A stretch of 64,000 nucleotides of DNA from Alteromonas macleodii. GTDB taxonomy: Bacteria > Pseudomonadota > Gammaproteobacteria > Enterobacterales > Alteromonadaceae. A program made the position numbers and the translations under genes. Each line of letters begins with the position of its first letter. Positions within the stretch are counted from its first letter, which is position 1. The stretch covers positions 1,446,333-1,510,332 of the forward strand of contig NZ_LR812090.1 of the NCBI RefSeq assembly GCF_903772925.1, in the 5' to 3' direction. This document shows, piece by piece, positions 52,708 to 61,603 of the stretch. The notes below the pieces were generated by a model. The model was not told where the DNA came from. It saw only the letters and a program-made list of their open reading frames with translations, and made no database searches.

Positions 52708-54428
52708 GCGTTGCCTCCTTCATTTAATGCAACGTTGATACTTTCAGCTTCTTCTTGTAGCGCTGCTTTTACTGCACCAATTACCGCTTGTGCCTTAGCG
52801 CGGGTTTCATCAGCTTCAGCTTGTGGAACCGAGTCATATACTACACCTGCACCCGCTTGAATATAAGCCGTGCCGTTTTTCACAAACGCTGAGCGAATGA
52901 CTATACAAGTGTCCATGTCGCCTTGACCATTCAAATAGCCAACCGCGCCGCCATAACTGCCGCGGCGTTTTTTCTCTACTTCGCGAATTAACGTCGCTGC
53001 GCTTACTTTTGGTGCGCCGACTAGGGTGCCCATATTCATGCAGGCTTGATAAGCGTGCAGTGGATCTAAGTCGTCACGTAGCTGGCCAACCACGCGCGAT
53101 ACCAAGTGCATCACGTGAGAGTAACGGTCAACCTTTAGCAAGTCTTTCACATAGCGCGTGCCTGGGCGACTCACCTTTGCCACATCGTTTCGGGCAAGGT
53201 CAACCAGCATAATGTGCTCAGACTTTTCTTTGGTGTCTTCGCGCAGGTTTAATTCAATACGGCTGTCTAAATCTCTGTCGATACTGCCATCAGGGCGCTT
53301 GCCACGTGGACGGGTACCGGCAATCGGGTAGATCTCTACCTGATTACTTTCTCTTTCGTATTTAAGGGCTGATTCAGGAGAGGCACCAAATATGCTGAAA
53401 GCGGCATCTTGCATGTAAAACATGTAAGGGCTTGGGTTTGATTCTTTAAGTTTAGCGTAAGCAAGTAGCGGCGATGGGCAGGGGAGAGAGAATGTGCGCG
53501 AGGGCACAACCTGAAAAATGTCGCCGGCTAAAATGTGCTGTTTTAAGTCCAGCACATGGTTGCAAAACTGTTCATCACTTAAATCAACACTAACTTCAAC
53601 GCTTGGGTCAAAAGAAGAAAGTGACTGTCCGTTTTGATTTTCTGAGTCGGAAACGAGTGACTGTCCACTTTGTGCTTCACTTTCTACATCGGTAATCTTT
53701 GCTGTATTTGCACCTACTAACACAGGCTTGGCAGGCATATCGTGTAGCTGCTGATGAATTGCTTCTAAGCGTTGTGCAATGGCAAAGTATTGCTGAGCCA
53801 CGTCTTGACCGCTAAACACACTGCCAATTAAGTGGGTTTCGCGGGTTTGGTGATCAACGGTAATTAAAGTTTCTGCCAGGTAAAACACAAAGTCTGGACA
53901 GTCATTTTCACCTTCTGCAACATCAGGTAGCTTTTCAAAGCCTGCTAGCATGTCGTAGGCAAATACCCCGCCTAAAAATATAGCGTGGGGATGCTGGCGA
54001 ATTGGCGTTATCTTATTGATAACAATGCGAAGCGCGTCCATTACGCTGGCGGCCTTTAAGCGGCTGTCTTCGTCAAGCTCGCCGTCGGCTTCATCACATA
54101 CCATGGTAATTGAAGTGTCTGTCCTTTCTTTAATGTGTAGACCGTCAGGGGCGTGGTCTACAAATAAAGGTAATACTGAAGCGCCGTTGCCGGTCAATGC
54201 TTTCACTTCTACACGGTTGCCTCGACATTCCATGCGCAGTGCTGCGTCAACCATTAATAAGCTTTGTAAGTCGTCTTTAGAATCAATTTCTGCCGACTCT
54301 AAAAGCAGTGCGTTGTTTTTATTGCCACAAAGGTGGGCAAACGCGGCAAGTGGATCATCGACATAGTGACCCACTTGCTCAATTGTCTCTACCTTACCTG
54401 GGGAAATCCCCAGTTCCGCTAAACTCAT
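52704..54428 (-). CDS. trpE: Anthranilate synthase component I
   Basis: About 574 aa, longer than typical TrpE (about 520). It converts chorismate to anthranilate. The chorismate-binding half is clear ([66 protein letters not shown]), as is the N-terminal Trp-feedback region ALLLESAE. Start ATG 54428 has GGAG upstream; a longer frame runs into the attenuator. A linker at residues about 250-290 ([20 protein letters not shown]) carries two sister-form repeats (53621, 53657), and an exact 10-mer is at 54115 (ERTDTS), suggesting repeat-borne insertions. Confidence 0.96.
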   Translation of the reverse strand: MSLAELGISPGKVETIEQVGHYVDDPLAAFAHLCGNKNNALLLESAEIDSKDDLQSLLMVDAALRMECRGNRVEVKALTGNGASVLPLFVDHAPDGLHIKERTDTSITMVCDEADGELDEDSRLKAASVMDALRIVINKITPIRQHPHAIFLGGVFAYDMLAGFEKLPDVAEGENDCPDFVFYLAETLITVDHQTRETHLIGSVFSGQDVAQQYFAIAQRLEAIHQQLHDMPAKPVLVGANTAKITDVESEAQSGQSLVSDSENQNGQSLSSFDPSVEVSVDLSDEQFCNHVLDLKQHILAGDIFQVVPSRTFSLPCPSPLLAYAKLKESNPSPYMFYMQDAAFSIFGASPESALKYERESNQVEIYPIAGTRPRGKRPDGSIDRDLDSRIELNLREDTKEKSEHIMLVDLARNDVAKVSRPGTRYVKDLLKVDRYSHVMHLVSRVVGQLRDDLDPLHAYQACMNMGTLVGAPKVSAATLIREVEKKRRGSYGGAVGYLNGQGDMDTCIVIRSAFVKNGTAYIQAGAGVVYDSVPQAEADETRAKAQAVIGAVKAALQEEAESINVALNEGGNA

Positions 54429-54456
54429 TTTTGCTACTCTCCAACTGCAAAAAGAT

Positions 54457-54486
54457 AAAAAAAAGGCCCGTATAAACGGGCCTTTA
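54457..54486 (-). terminator. trp attenuator terminator
   Basis: On the minus strand, AAAGGCCCGT and ACGGGCCTTT form the stem, followed by eight T, between trpL and trpE. The arm GCCCGTTT can instead pair with the upstream AACGGGC (54524-54518), giving the mutually exclusive antiterminator expected of trp attenuation. Confidence 0.9.
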
Positions 54487-54523
54487 TGTGTATTCATTCA
54501 CGCACTACAGTGCACACCGCCCG

Positions 54524-54589
54524 TTAAGTTAGGGAGTGCCACCACCAAGCTGCAACTGTCATTGCTGTTGAAATATTGTATGAATGCAT
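54524..54589 (-). CDS. trpL: trp leader peptide
   Basis: 21 codons: MHSYNISTAMTVAAWWWHSLT, then TAA. Three consecutive Trp codons (TGG TGG TGG) sit 35-40 nt before the antiterminator arm, the arrangement of a ribosome-stalling leader that senses charged tRNA-Trp. ACGAG lies about 7 nt before the ATG. A shorter frame from the second Met is possible. The peptide is unrelated in sequence to the E. coli one but equivalent in design. Confidence 0.88.
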   Translation of the reverse strand: MHSYNISTAMTVAAWWWHSLT

Positions 54590-54635
54590 GAATTACTCGT
54601 TGTTTTTCCAAACTTCAATAGGATTTGAAGCCGTT

Positions 54636-54686
54636 AGTACGTATACTTTATGTGTATAGAAGAAAACAAATTGCCCTTTGTGTCAA
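54636..54686 (-). promoter_or_regulatory. Candidate trp operon promoter
   Basis: On the minus strand, TTGTTT (54669-54664) and TATACG (54645-54640) are 18 bp apart, and a consensus TTGACA lies further up (54686-54681) without a good -10. The -10 is inside AGTA-CGTA-TACT (54636-54647), a partly symmetric site where a TrpR operator could be expected; the match is weak. Confidence 0.4.
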
Positions 54687-54694
54687 CCTAAAAT

Positions 54695-55564
54695 TTGCAT
54701 AAGACATTGAAAATAGATCTACATAGTCATACAAAATTCTCTGATGGCCACTTAACACCAGAAGAATTAATCCTTCGCGCGCACACTATGCAGGTGGACG
54801 CGCTTGCCGTTACCGACCACGATACTGTAGCCGGTTTGGAAGAAGCACACGCTACTCAATCAAAGCAAAAACGTGCCTTAACTATTATTGATGGTGTTGA
54901 AATTTCCACCACTTGGCACAGTTTCGATATCCATATAGTTGGATTAAATGTGGACAGACACTGCCCAACGTTTCTTAAACGGCTACAAGGTCAATCGGAA
55001 ACTCGTGAAGCTCGGGCTGCAAAAATTGCTGATAAGCTGGAAAAGTGTGGGTTTGAAGGTGTTCTAGCGCGTGCTAAAGCGCTAGCGGGCGTTGGCCAGG
55101 TGACACGGGCACACTTTGCGCGCGTATTGGTAAACGATTACGGTGTGCCAAGTATGGACGCCGCGTTTAAAAAGTATCTAGGCAAAGGCAAACGAGCTGC
55201 AGTTAAAGCAGAGTGGCCAAGCATCGAAACGGCTATTGAGTGGATCCACGATGCAGGCGGTCAAGCTGTATTGGCTCATCCAGCCCATTATGACATGACA
55301 GCAAAGTGGCTACGGCGCTTGGTGGCGCTGTTTGAACAAGCCGGTGGCGACGCCATTGAAACCGCGTTTCCTGGCATTAATAAAACGAAGCAAGAGCTTA
55401 TTAATGAACTTGCACAAACCCATCAGTTGTTAGCATCAGCGGGCTCAGATTTTCATTTTCCTTCTCGCTGGACTGAATTAGGTAAAAACTTGGGCATTAG
55501 CAGTAAGCTCACGCCGGTGTGGCATAATTGGCAGCAGTTTGAAGGGCAAATGGCTGAAGGTTAA
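54695..55564 (+). CDS. rnm: PHP-family 5'-3' exoribonuclease / nucleotide phosphatase (RNase AM)
   Basis: 289 aa, homologue of E. coli YciV (Rnm). PHP metal ligands are visible in IDLHSHTKFSDG, AVTDHDTVAGL, IDGVEIS, VLAHPAHYD and SAGSDFHFPS. Members trim short RNAs and 5' ends of rRNA and hydrolyse 3',5'-bisphosphates. The start is non-ATG: TTG 54695 or TTG 54707, and no Shine-Dalgarno sequence is obvious. Divergent from trp as in E. coli. An exact dispersed 10-mer (54952-54961) encodes VDRH after HIVGLN, where relatives vary. Confidence 0.9.
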   Translation: MHKTLKIDLHSHTKFSDGHLTPEELILRAHTMQVDALAVTDHDTVAGLEEAHATQSKQKRALTIIDGVEISTTWHSFDIHIVGLNVDRHCPTFLKRLQGQSETREARAAKIADKLEKCGFEGVLARAKALAGVGQVTRAHFARVLVNDYGVPSMDAAFKKYLGKGKRAAVKAEWPSIETAIEWIHDAGGQAVLAHPAHYDMTAKWLRRLVALFEQAGGDAIETAFPGINKTKQELINELAQTHQLLASAGSDFHFPSRWTELGKNLGISSKLTPVWHNWQQFEGQMAEG

Positions 55565-55739
55565 GAAAATCTAATTTGCTAAGCTCTGGGTATAAATGGG
55601 CAAGGTAAGGCAAATGGTTCACGTACGGTTGATGAGCGCTATAGCTAATCAATATGTCTAGAGTTGGTTAGTAAAAAGCCCAAAAGCTAATTTAACCAGC
55701 GAGTTTTACCAACGAGCTTAACCAGCAAGCTCAACAAGT

Positions 55740-55749
55740 GGACAGACAC
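55740..55749 (+). repeat. Single GGACAGACAC repeat upstream of yciO
   Basis: Exact copy in the long context GTGGACAGACACTTACT, in the 239-bp gap between rnm and yciO. Confidence 0.8.
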
Positions 55750-55803
55750 TTACTCCGTTGGCAAAGTAGTATCGTTCTGCGCGTTTAAGAAAAGGAAGTA
55801 TTT

Positions 55804-56424
55804 ATGAGTCAATTTTTCTACGTTCACCCAGATAACCCGCAAAAACGTCTTATTAGCCAGGCTTGTGAGTTAATTCGAGAGGGTGCAGTGGTGGTGTATC
55901 CGACAGACTCAGGCTATGCCATAGGCTGCCAAATGGAAGACAAAAAGGCGCTTGAGCAGTTGTGTCGTATTCGTCAAATCGATAAAGATCACAACTTTAC
56001 CTTAATGTGTCGAGACATGTCTGAGCTATCAATTTACGCAAAGGTAGACAACACGGCGTTCAGGCAAATTAAGAACAACACACCAGGGCGTTACACCTTC
56101 GTGTTGAAAGCGACCCGCGAAGTACCAAAGCGTTTGCAAAACCCTAAACGTAAAACCATTGGAATTCGCGTGCCCGATAACGCCATTGCACTTGCATTAT
56201 TGGAAGAGCTGGGCGAACCATTGATGTCTACGTCTTTGATTTTGCCAGGCAATACCATGGCTGAATCAGACCCAGATGTCATCCGTGATAATTTGGAAAA
56301 GCAAGTTGGGCTTATCATCCATGGTGGTTACATTGGTGAGCAGCCCACTACCGTGGTTGATTTGTCGGAAGACACACCAGTAATTGTGCGACATGGCACG
56401 GGCGATCCGTCTCCCTTTGAGTAA
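55804..56424 (+). CDS. yciO: L-threonylcarbamoyladenylate synthase-like protein YciO
   Basis: 206-aa SUA5/YrdC/YwlC fold. GAVVVYPTDSGYAIGC, RIRQIDKDHNFTLMCRDMSEL, YTFVLKAT, TIGIRVPDN and LIIHGGYIGEQPTTVVDLSEDTPVIVRHGTG are conserved and match the YciO subgroup rather than TsaC. Members of this subgroup bind RNA or nucleotides; their biological role is less settled. Follows rnm as in E. coli. Confidence 0.93.
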   Translation: MSQFFYVHPDNPQKRLISQACELIREGAVVVYPTDSGYAIGCQMEDKKALEQLCRIRQIDKDHNFTLMCRDMSELSIYAKVDNTAFRQIKNNTPGRYTFVLKATREVPKRLQNPKRKTIGIRVPDNAIALALLEELGEPLMSTSLILPGNTMAESDPDVIRDNLEKQVGLIIHGGYIGEQPTTVVDLSEDTPVIVRHGTGDPSPFE

Positions 56425-56523
56425 CTTTCGTTAGGCTGACTTTTTGAAAAGATAGTTTTAAATAGCTTCTTTTGCTAGTTGCAGGTGGGAGTTATAGTAG
56501 GAAACCGTAAGCTAAGTTTCTAA

Positions 56524-56563
56524 GGCCTGTAGCGCTTCGGTTTGCAGCGAAGCACTACAGGCC
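56524..56563. repeat. 16-bp inverted repeat upstream of scpA
   Basis: GGCCTGTAGCGCTTCG (56524-56539) and CGAAGCACTACAGGCC (56548-56563) pair with a single G-T mismatch around an 8-nt loop. There is no T run, so a simple terminator is unlikely; it may be an attenuator, mRNA stabiliser or protein site. Confidence 0.85.
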
Positions 56564-56634
56564 CTTGCATGAACGCGTAAATAATAATATCAATAATCGC
56601 CGCTTTGTTAGCGCGTAAAAACGGTTGTGGAACT

Positions 56635-57498
56635 GTGTCAGAGCTTGTTGAAGACAATAATAACGATAATGACGCCTCTGTTGAGAAGGGGCTTTCGACA
56701 CCTGTTCAGCAGCCGTTGCCACTTGCGTTTATTAATGGTGAAGCGCTAATTGAAAAGCCTGAAGATCTTTTCATTCCCCCCGATGCGCTAGAGGTCATAT
56801 TAGAAACCTTCGAAGGGCCGCTCGACTTACTGCTTTATCTGATTAGAAAACAAAAGTTTGATATCACCACATTACCCATAGCTGACGTAACCAAGCAGTA
56901 TATGGAATATGTGGATGCCATGATGTCGCTAAAGTTAGAGCTAGCAGCAGAGTACTTGCTGATGGCAGCCATATTGGCAGAAATTAAGTCCAGGCTTCTA
57001 CTACCTAAACGCAGCGACGATTCTGACGAAGAAGAAGACCCTCGCGCAGAGCTTATTCGCCGATTAAAAGAATACGAGCTAGTAAAGCAAGCGGCGGAAG
57101 ATTTAGATATACAGCCTAGACTTGAACGGGATATTTTCACCACTCACGTTGAACTAAGTGAGAATGTGGCGCCAATTCGCATTGAGCCCGATGTGTCTTT
57201 AGCTGAAATTGTATTGGCGTTCAGTGCGGCCATGAAGCGCGCTGAAGCGTTTGAACACCATACCATTGCACGGGAAGCACTGAGCACGCGAGAGCGCATG
57301 TCGCTCATCTTGTCGTTACTCACAACAACAGAATATACGCCACTTGAACGCCTATTTACGGTTGAAGAAGGTAAAGCTGGGGTAGTGGTTTGCTTCTTAG
57401 CAATTTTAGAATTAGTAAAAGAACAGCTAATTTTATGCATTCAGGCAGGTCCTTATGCAAAAATTCATGTAAAATTAGGTGCCCATGAAGAAAATTAA
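56635..57498 (+). CDS. scpA: Chromosome segregation and condensation protein A
   Basis: Kleisin subunit bridging the SMC/ScpB condensin complex. ILETFEGPLDLLLYLIRKQKFDITTLPIADVTKQYMEYV is the N-terminal SMC-binding helix region, LELAAEYLLMAAILAEIKSRLLLP the kleisin core, and the C-terminal winged helix reads FTVEEGKAGVVVCFLAILELVKE. The first 40-45 residues are acidic and extra. GTG 56635 is one possible start; TTG 56605 is another. Overlaps scpB by 14 bp. Confidence 0.9.
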   Translation: MSELVEDNNNDNDASVEKGLSTPVQQPLPLAFINGEALIEKPEDLFIPPDALEVILETFEGPLDLLLYLIRKQKFDITTLPIADVTKQYMEYVDAMMSLKLELAAEYLLMAAILAEIKSRLLLPKRSDDSDEEEDPRAELIRRLKEYELVKQAAEDLDIQPRLERDIFTTHVELSENVAPIRIEPDVSLAEIVLAFSAAMKRAEAFEHHTIAREALSTRERMSLILSLLTTTEYTPLERLFTVEEGKAGVVVCFLAILELVKEQLILCIQAGPYAKIHVKLGAHEEN

Positions 57499-58078
57499 CA
57501 CGGCGCAGCTTAAACAATTGGTAGAGGCAGCAATATTTGTTGCTGATAAACCTATTTCAAAGCAGCATTTAAAAGAAACGGTACTCAATGAGTTTACCGT
57601 CGCTGATAGAACCTTGAGTAAGGTGATTAACGAACTAAAGTTAGACTATCAGCCAAGAGGCATTCAACTGGTGGAAGTAGCAAGTGGCTATCGCTTTCAA
57701 TCGTTAGATGCGTTAAGCCCGTGGTTAAGCAAATTGTGGCAGGAAAATGCGCCAAAGTATTCTAGAGCAATGCTCGAAACCTTGGCACTCATTGCCTATC
57801 GTCAACCTATAACCCGCGGAGAAATAGAGCAGGTAAGGGGCGTAGCGGTAAGCAGTAATATTATAAAGACACTCACAGAACGAGACTGGGTAAAGGTAGT
57901 AGGTCACAAAGAAGTGCCTGGGCGACCAGCGCTTTATGCAACTACCAAAGGCTTTTTGGACTATTTTTCGATGACGTCGTTGAGCGATTTGCCCAATGCT
58001 GACGCTTTCGAAAACATGGCTGGAAGTATTGCGTCAGACTCGCCGCTTAAGGTGTTAAATGAGGCACCGTCTGAATAG
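57485..58078 (+). CDS. scpB: Segregation and condensation protein B
   Basis: 197 aa, two winged helices (about 5-85 and 90-160). LKQLVEAAIFVADKPISKQHLKE, RGIQLVEVASGYRFQS, ETLALIAYRQPITRGEIEQVRGVAVSSNIIKTL and VKVVGHKEVPGRPALYATTKGFLDYF are the family signatures. ATG 57485 is preferred over GTG 57479. It binds the ScpA kleisin and is translated from an overlapping start. Confidence 0.96.
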   Translation: MKKINTAQLKQLVEAAIFVADKPISKQHLKETVLNEFTVADRTLSKVINELKLDYQPRGIQLVEVASGYRFQSLDALSPWLSKLWQENAPKYSRAMLETLALIAYRQPITRGEIEQVRGVAVSSNIIKTLTERDWVKVVGHKEVPGRPALYATTKGFLDYFSMTSLSDLPNADAFENMAGSIASDSPLKVLNEAPSE

Positions 58079-58118
58079 ACCGTGCGACCGTAAACAAGCA
58101 ATTAAAGAGTGAAATCCC

Positions 58119-59015
58119 ATGACTGAAAAGTTGCAAAAAGTACTGGCTAACCAAGGGCTAGGCTCGCGACGAGAAATGGAACGTTGGATTGAAGAAGGCC
58201 GAGTATCGGTCGATGGCACCAAAGCAACATTAGGTGATAGAGTCGATCACACTGCACAAATTCGTGTTGATGGTCATTTGCTATCTCGTCAAACAGAACA
58301 GCCAATTTGCCGTGTTTTGATGTACAACAAACCCGAAGGTGAATTGTGTAGCCGTCACGACCCTGAAGGTCGCGATACGGTATTTGACCGTCTACCCGCT
58401 ATTCGATTAGGGCGCTGGATCACCGTTGGTCGTCTAGACATGAACACCAGTGGCCTGCTGTTATTCACCAACGATGGTGAACTAGCCAACCGCCTAATGC
58501 ACCCAAAATGTGAAGTAGAACGCGAGTACGCAGTACGTGTATTCGGTGAGGTAACAGGCAAAACACTACATACCCTTCAAAAAGGTGTAGAGCTGGAAGA
58601 CGGCGAAGCAAAGTTCCTGACAATTTCAGGTGCGCCTACGCCTCAGCATGCTGAAGATGAAAGCATGAACCGCTGGTACAACGTGACCTTGAAAGAAGGG
58701 CGTAACCGAGAAGTTCGTCGTCTTTGGGAGTCACAAGGTGTTCAAGTCAGCCGTTTGATACGTGTTAAATATGGCCCAATCGAACTACAAAAGCGCCTAC
58801 CGCAAGGAGCGTGGGTAGAGCTAGGTTTAGAAGATGTGAATGCCCTTCGTAGCCATGTTCAACTGCCAGATGAAACGCAAACTATGGTTAATGTACGCCA
58901 GGGTAAACTTGACCACGCTCGTTTAAGCCGCATGCGTCGCTCGGTTAAAAAGCACAAAGTACGCAAGCAACAAGGCTTGAATAAACGTGCTGGACGTCCA
59001 GGTAAACGTAAATAG
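58119..59015 (+). CDS. rluB: 23S rRNA pseudouridine(2605) synthase
   Basis: 298 aa. The N-terminal S4 RNA-binding domain ([29 protein letters not shown]) precedes the catalytic RsuA/RluB/E/F domain. The catalytic Asp is in [27 protein letters not shown], and [15 protein letters not shown] is conserved. The basic C-terminal tail ([14 protein letters not shown]) is typical of RluB. It modifies U2605 of 23S rRNA. Followed by a terminator. Confidence 0.95.
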   Translation: MTEKLQKVLANQGLGSRREMERWIEEGRVSVDGTKATLGDRVDHTAQIRVDGHLLSRQTEQPICRVLMYNKPEGELCSRHDPEGRDTVFDRLPAIRLGRWITVGRLDMNTSGLLLFTNDGELANRLMHPKCEVEREYAVRVFGEVTGKTLHTLQKGVELEDGEAKFLTISGAPTPQHAEDESMNRWYNVTLKEGRNREVRRLWESQGVQVSRLIRVKYGPIELQKRLPQGAWVELGLEDVNALRSHVQLPDETQTMVNVRQGKLDHARLSRMRRSVKKHKVRKQQGLNKRAGRPGKRK

Positions 59016-59042
59016 TATCTAACTATATCTATGTAAATACTC

Positions 59043-59074
59043 AAGGCCGCGAGCAAATGCTAGCGGCCTTTTTT
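59043..59074 (+). terminator. Terminator after rluB
   Basis: AAGGCCGC and GCGGCCTT form the stem, followed by a run of T, about 30 bp past the rluB stop. The same stem sequence recurs after the aldo/keto reductase gene. Confidence 0.9.
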
Positions 59075-59231
59075 ATGCTGGCATCAAACACAAGCTTAAT
59101 AACAACCAGAGTTGGTAAATTAACCCTACTAATCCACAAGCGTATTGCGATCTTCTTATCAAACGAAAGCGTAGGAAATTACTAATCAGCTATATCAGGT
59201 AGTTAAAAGTCACACGGAATAGGAGATTGTT

Positions 59232-60035
59232 ATGAAAGACATGCCTCAACTAGGAATGGGAACGTTTCGATTAAAAGGTGAAGAGGCCCGTGAATCAGTA
59301 AGTAAAGCCCTAAAAGTAGGGTTTAGGCACATTGATACCGCGCAAATCTATGATAACGAAGCTGAAGTTGGCGATGCCATAAAGACAAGTGGGCTAGATA
59401 GAAGCGAATTATTCGTCACCACTAAAGTGTGGTACGAATCTTTAGGCGACGATCACTTTATACCCAGCGTTCACGAAAGCTTAGAAAAGCTAAAGCTAGA
59501 GTATGTGGATTTACTTCTCATTCATTGGCCATATCCAGGTAATGACATTTCACTAGAAAGTTATTTAGGCAATCTTGCCAAAGCGAAAGCGCTTGGGCTG
59601 ACGCGTCATATAGGTGTATCTAATTTCACTATTGATTTGCTAAACAAGGCTGAAGAAATTTTAGGTGAAGGCGAGATTTACACGAACCAAATTGAAATTC
59701 ATCCTTTCATGCAAAATAAAAAAGTTGTAGAAGCTGGCAAGGAAAAAGGCGTCAGAGCCACTGCATACATGCCGTTTGCTGTCGGGAAAGTAATGAAGGA
59801 TGAAACTCTGTTGAGTATCGCTCAAAACCATAATGCGACGCCGGCGCAAGTGGTATTGGCGTGGATGGAAAAACGCCACATTTACGCAATTCCCTCATCA
59901 ACCAGTGAAGTACATTTAGCGGAGAACTTGGCTTACGGTGGCGTAAAGCTTAGTGAAGAAGAGCTTGTTCTTATTGATGACCTCGATAACGGCGAGCGCA
60001 TAGTAAGCCCTGATTTCGCGCCCGACTGGGATTAG
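59232..60035 (+). CDS. dkgB: Aldo/keto reductase (2,5-diketo-D-gluconate reductase B-like)
   Basis: 267-aa NADPH-dependent TIM barrel. The catalytic tetrad is visible: Asp and Tyr in FRHIDTAQIYDN, Lys in FVTTKVW and His in LLLIHWP. HIGVSNF and NQIEIHPF line the cofactor site. The protein matches DkgB-type methylglyoxal/aldehyde reductases; the natural substrate is a guess. AGGAGATTGTT precedes the ATG. Confidence 0.92.
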   Translation: MKDMPQLGMGTFRLKGEEARESVSKALKVGFRHIDTAQIYDNEAEVGDAIKTSGLDRSELFVTTKVWYESLGDDHFIPSVHESLEKLKLEYVDLLLIHWPYPGNDISLESYLGNLAKAKALGLTRHIGVSNFTIDLLNKAEEILGEGEIYTNQIEIHPFMQNKKVVEAGKEKGVRATAYMPFAVGKVMKDETLLSIAQNHNATPAQVVLAWMEKRHIYAIPSSTSEVHLAENLAYGGVKLSEEELVLIDDLDNGERIVSPDFAPDWD

Positions 60036-60140
60036 GGCTTAGCAGAGTTGATATTTTGTTAGGGTGTATATAATAAGGTGAATAGGGCTAGCGATGAGTT
60101 TACTAGCCTCATCTTGTTCAGTTGTATTCGACATCGATTT

Positions 60141-60174
60141 AAGGCCGCTTTATTGGTTACAACCGCGGCCTTTT
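60141..60174 (+). terminator. Terminator after aldo/keto reductase
   Basis: AAGGCCGC and GCGGCCTT form an 8-bp stem around a 16-nt loop, followed by four T. The stem is identical to that after rluB. Confidence 0.8.
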
Positions 60175-60317
60175 AACACTTCTTGTTTCAGCGAATAAAA
60201 TTGATTCAGTGATTGGGGTGAATGGAGAGTTCGTTGAAAAAGGCCTTTTTCAGAAAGCTTTGTTCCAAAAAGAGGCCTTCTACAAAAGCTTCATTTATAA
60301 AAGCATCGGCTAAATCG

Positions 60318-60890
60318 TTAAACACTTTGGTCGACTGGCTCAATCTCTTTGATTACTTTGGCTGGGTTACCGCCTATGACTAGGTTATCCCCAAAAGATT
60401 TGGTTACTACCGCGCCAGAAGCCACAACCACATTATCACCCAATGTCACACCAGGGTTTATCACCGCCATCCCACCAATCCAGCAGTTATTGCCAAGGGT
60501 AATAGGCTTGGCGAACTCTATACCTGTTGCTCTTTGCGCGGGGTCTATGGGGTGGGTGGCTGTGTAAAGCCCTACCTGGGGAGCTATCATACAGTTGTCA
60601 CCAATAGTCACCTTTGCTGCATCCAAAATGACACAATTAAAATTGGCATAAAAGTTTTCGCCAACATGGATATTTTCGCCGTAATCGCATTTAAACGAAG
60701 ATTCGATGTACAGCCTTTTCCCTGTGCTGCCAAACAACTGTTTTAGCAATCTAGTACGTTTTTTGTAATCGCTTTGGCAAGTTGCATTAAGCTCGTCTAA
60801 TTGAATACGGCACTGCTTACGCAATGCCGTTAAGGTTTTATCTGACGGGTAATATAAATCGCCAGCGAGCATTTTTTCATGTTCAGTCAT
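60318..60890 (-). CDS. maa: Sugar O-acetyltransferase, Maa/LacA family
   Basis: About 190 aa. TEHEKMLAGDLYYPSD is the N-terminal Maa domain; the rest is a left-handed beta helix of hexapeptide repeats (IHVGENFYANFNCVILDAAKVTIGDNCMIAPQVGLYTATHP, with the catalytic His). ATG 60890 is favoured by GGAAATAC upstream; ATG 60905 is also in frame. Transfers acetyl from acetyl-CoA to maltose, glucose or similar sugars. It follows the lipoprotein gene by 41 bp. Confidence 0.92.
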   Translation of the reverse strand: MTEHEKMLAGDLYYPSDKTLTALRKQCRIQLDELNATCQSDYKKRTRLLKQLFGSTGKRLYIESSFKCDYGENIHVGENFYANFNCVILDAAKVTIGDNCMIAPQVGLYTATHPIDPAQRATGIEFAKPITLGNNCWIGGMAVINPGVTLGDNVVVASGAVVTKSFGDNLVIGGNPAKVIKEIEPVDQSV

Positions 60891-60931
60891 GTATTTCCGA
60901 AACATTAAGCTGTGTTGTTAAAGCGGCTACG

Positions 60932-61603
60932 TTACTTTGCACCGCCGTAGCTTACAACGACTTTTTGCTTTAACTCGTCACTTTCAATGTCTAGATTGAC
61001 AGGGCGGTGCAATATAATGCTACCGTCTACAGTCACTGACGCACTAATTGACAGGGTAGGTTTGTTGTCTGATTTATTACCCCAAGAGCTTTCACTTTCT
61101 TTATAAACAATGTCACCCGCAACATGAGATGAACCCGTCAAAGTAATATCACCATTTAAGGTTTTGATGTGTTTCTCAATGGTTGTATCAACAGCGGTGA
61201 TATCACCGTTCACGGTTTCAACACTAGCACCAATTGTGCTTTGTGTAGGAAGCGTAACATTTCCATTTACCGTCTCGATCCCCTTAACCACACTCAGATT
61301 CGAATTTGCGCTAACATCGCCATTTACAATATCAATGTTTCGGACAGTCACATGGCTACCCATTTCTAGGTTCCCATTAACGATGCTAACTTCATCTGCG
61401 GCAGCGTGATCGCTAATTTCCACATTGCCGTTTACAGAAGATATATCGCCAGCATGCTTTCCTTCGGCAATGTCGATATTACCCAGAATTGAACTGAAAT
61501 CACTACCTTCCAAAGCGTTTGCGTTGCCGACATGAATGACGCAGCCACTTAGTAGAGTGGCGGAGAGCAACATAGCAGTACTGGCAATTATCGACTTTTT
61601 CAT
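60932..61603 (-). CDS. Repeat-rung lipoprotein, bactofilin-like or DUF4097-like
   Basis: 223 aa. A lipoprotein signal (IIASTAMLLSATLLSGC, Cys at residue about 21) is followed by six repeats of about 18 residues with the consensus SVNGNVEI (variants IVNGNLEM, TVNGNVTL, TVNGDITA, TLNGDITL), then a less regular tail. The pattern is what one expects of a beta-solenoid. Resembles the repeated cores of bactofilin-like and DUF4097 proteins, but the exact family is uncertain. The sister-form repeat is at 61342 (read TVRN). Confidence 0.75.
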   Translation of the reverse strand: MKKSIIASTAMLLSATLLSGCVIHVGNANALEGSDFSSILGNIDIAEGKHAGDISSVNGNVEISDHAAADEVSIVNGNLEMGSHVTVRNIDIVNGDVSANSNLSVVKGIETVNGNVTLPTQSTIGASVETVNGDITAVDTTIEKHIKTLNGDITLTGSSHVAGDIVYKESESSWGNKSDNKPTLSISASVTVDGSIILHRPVNLDIESDELKQKVVVSYGGAK

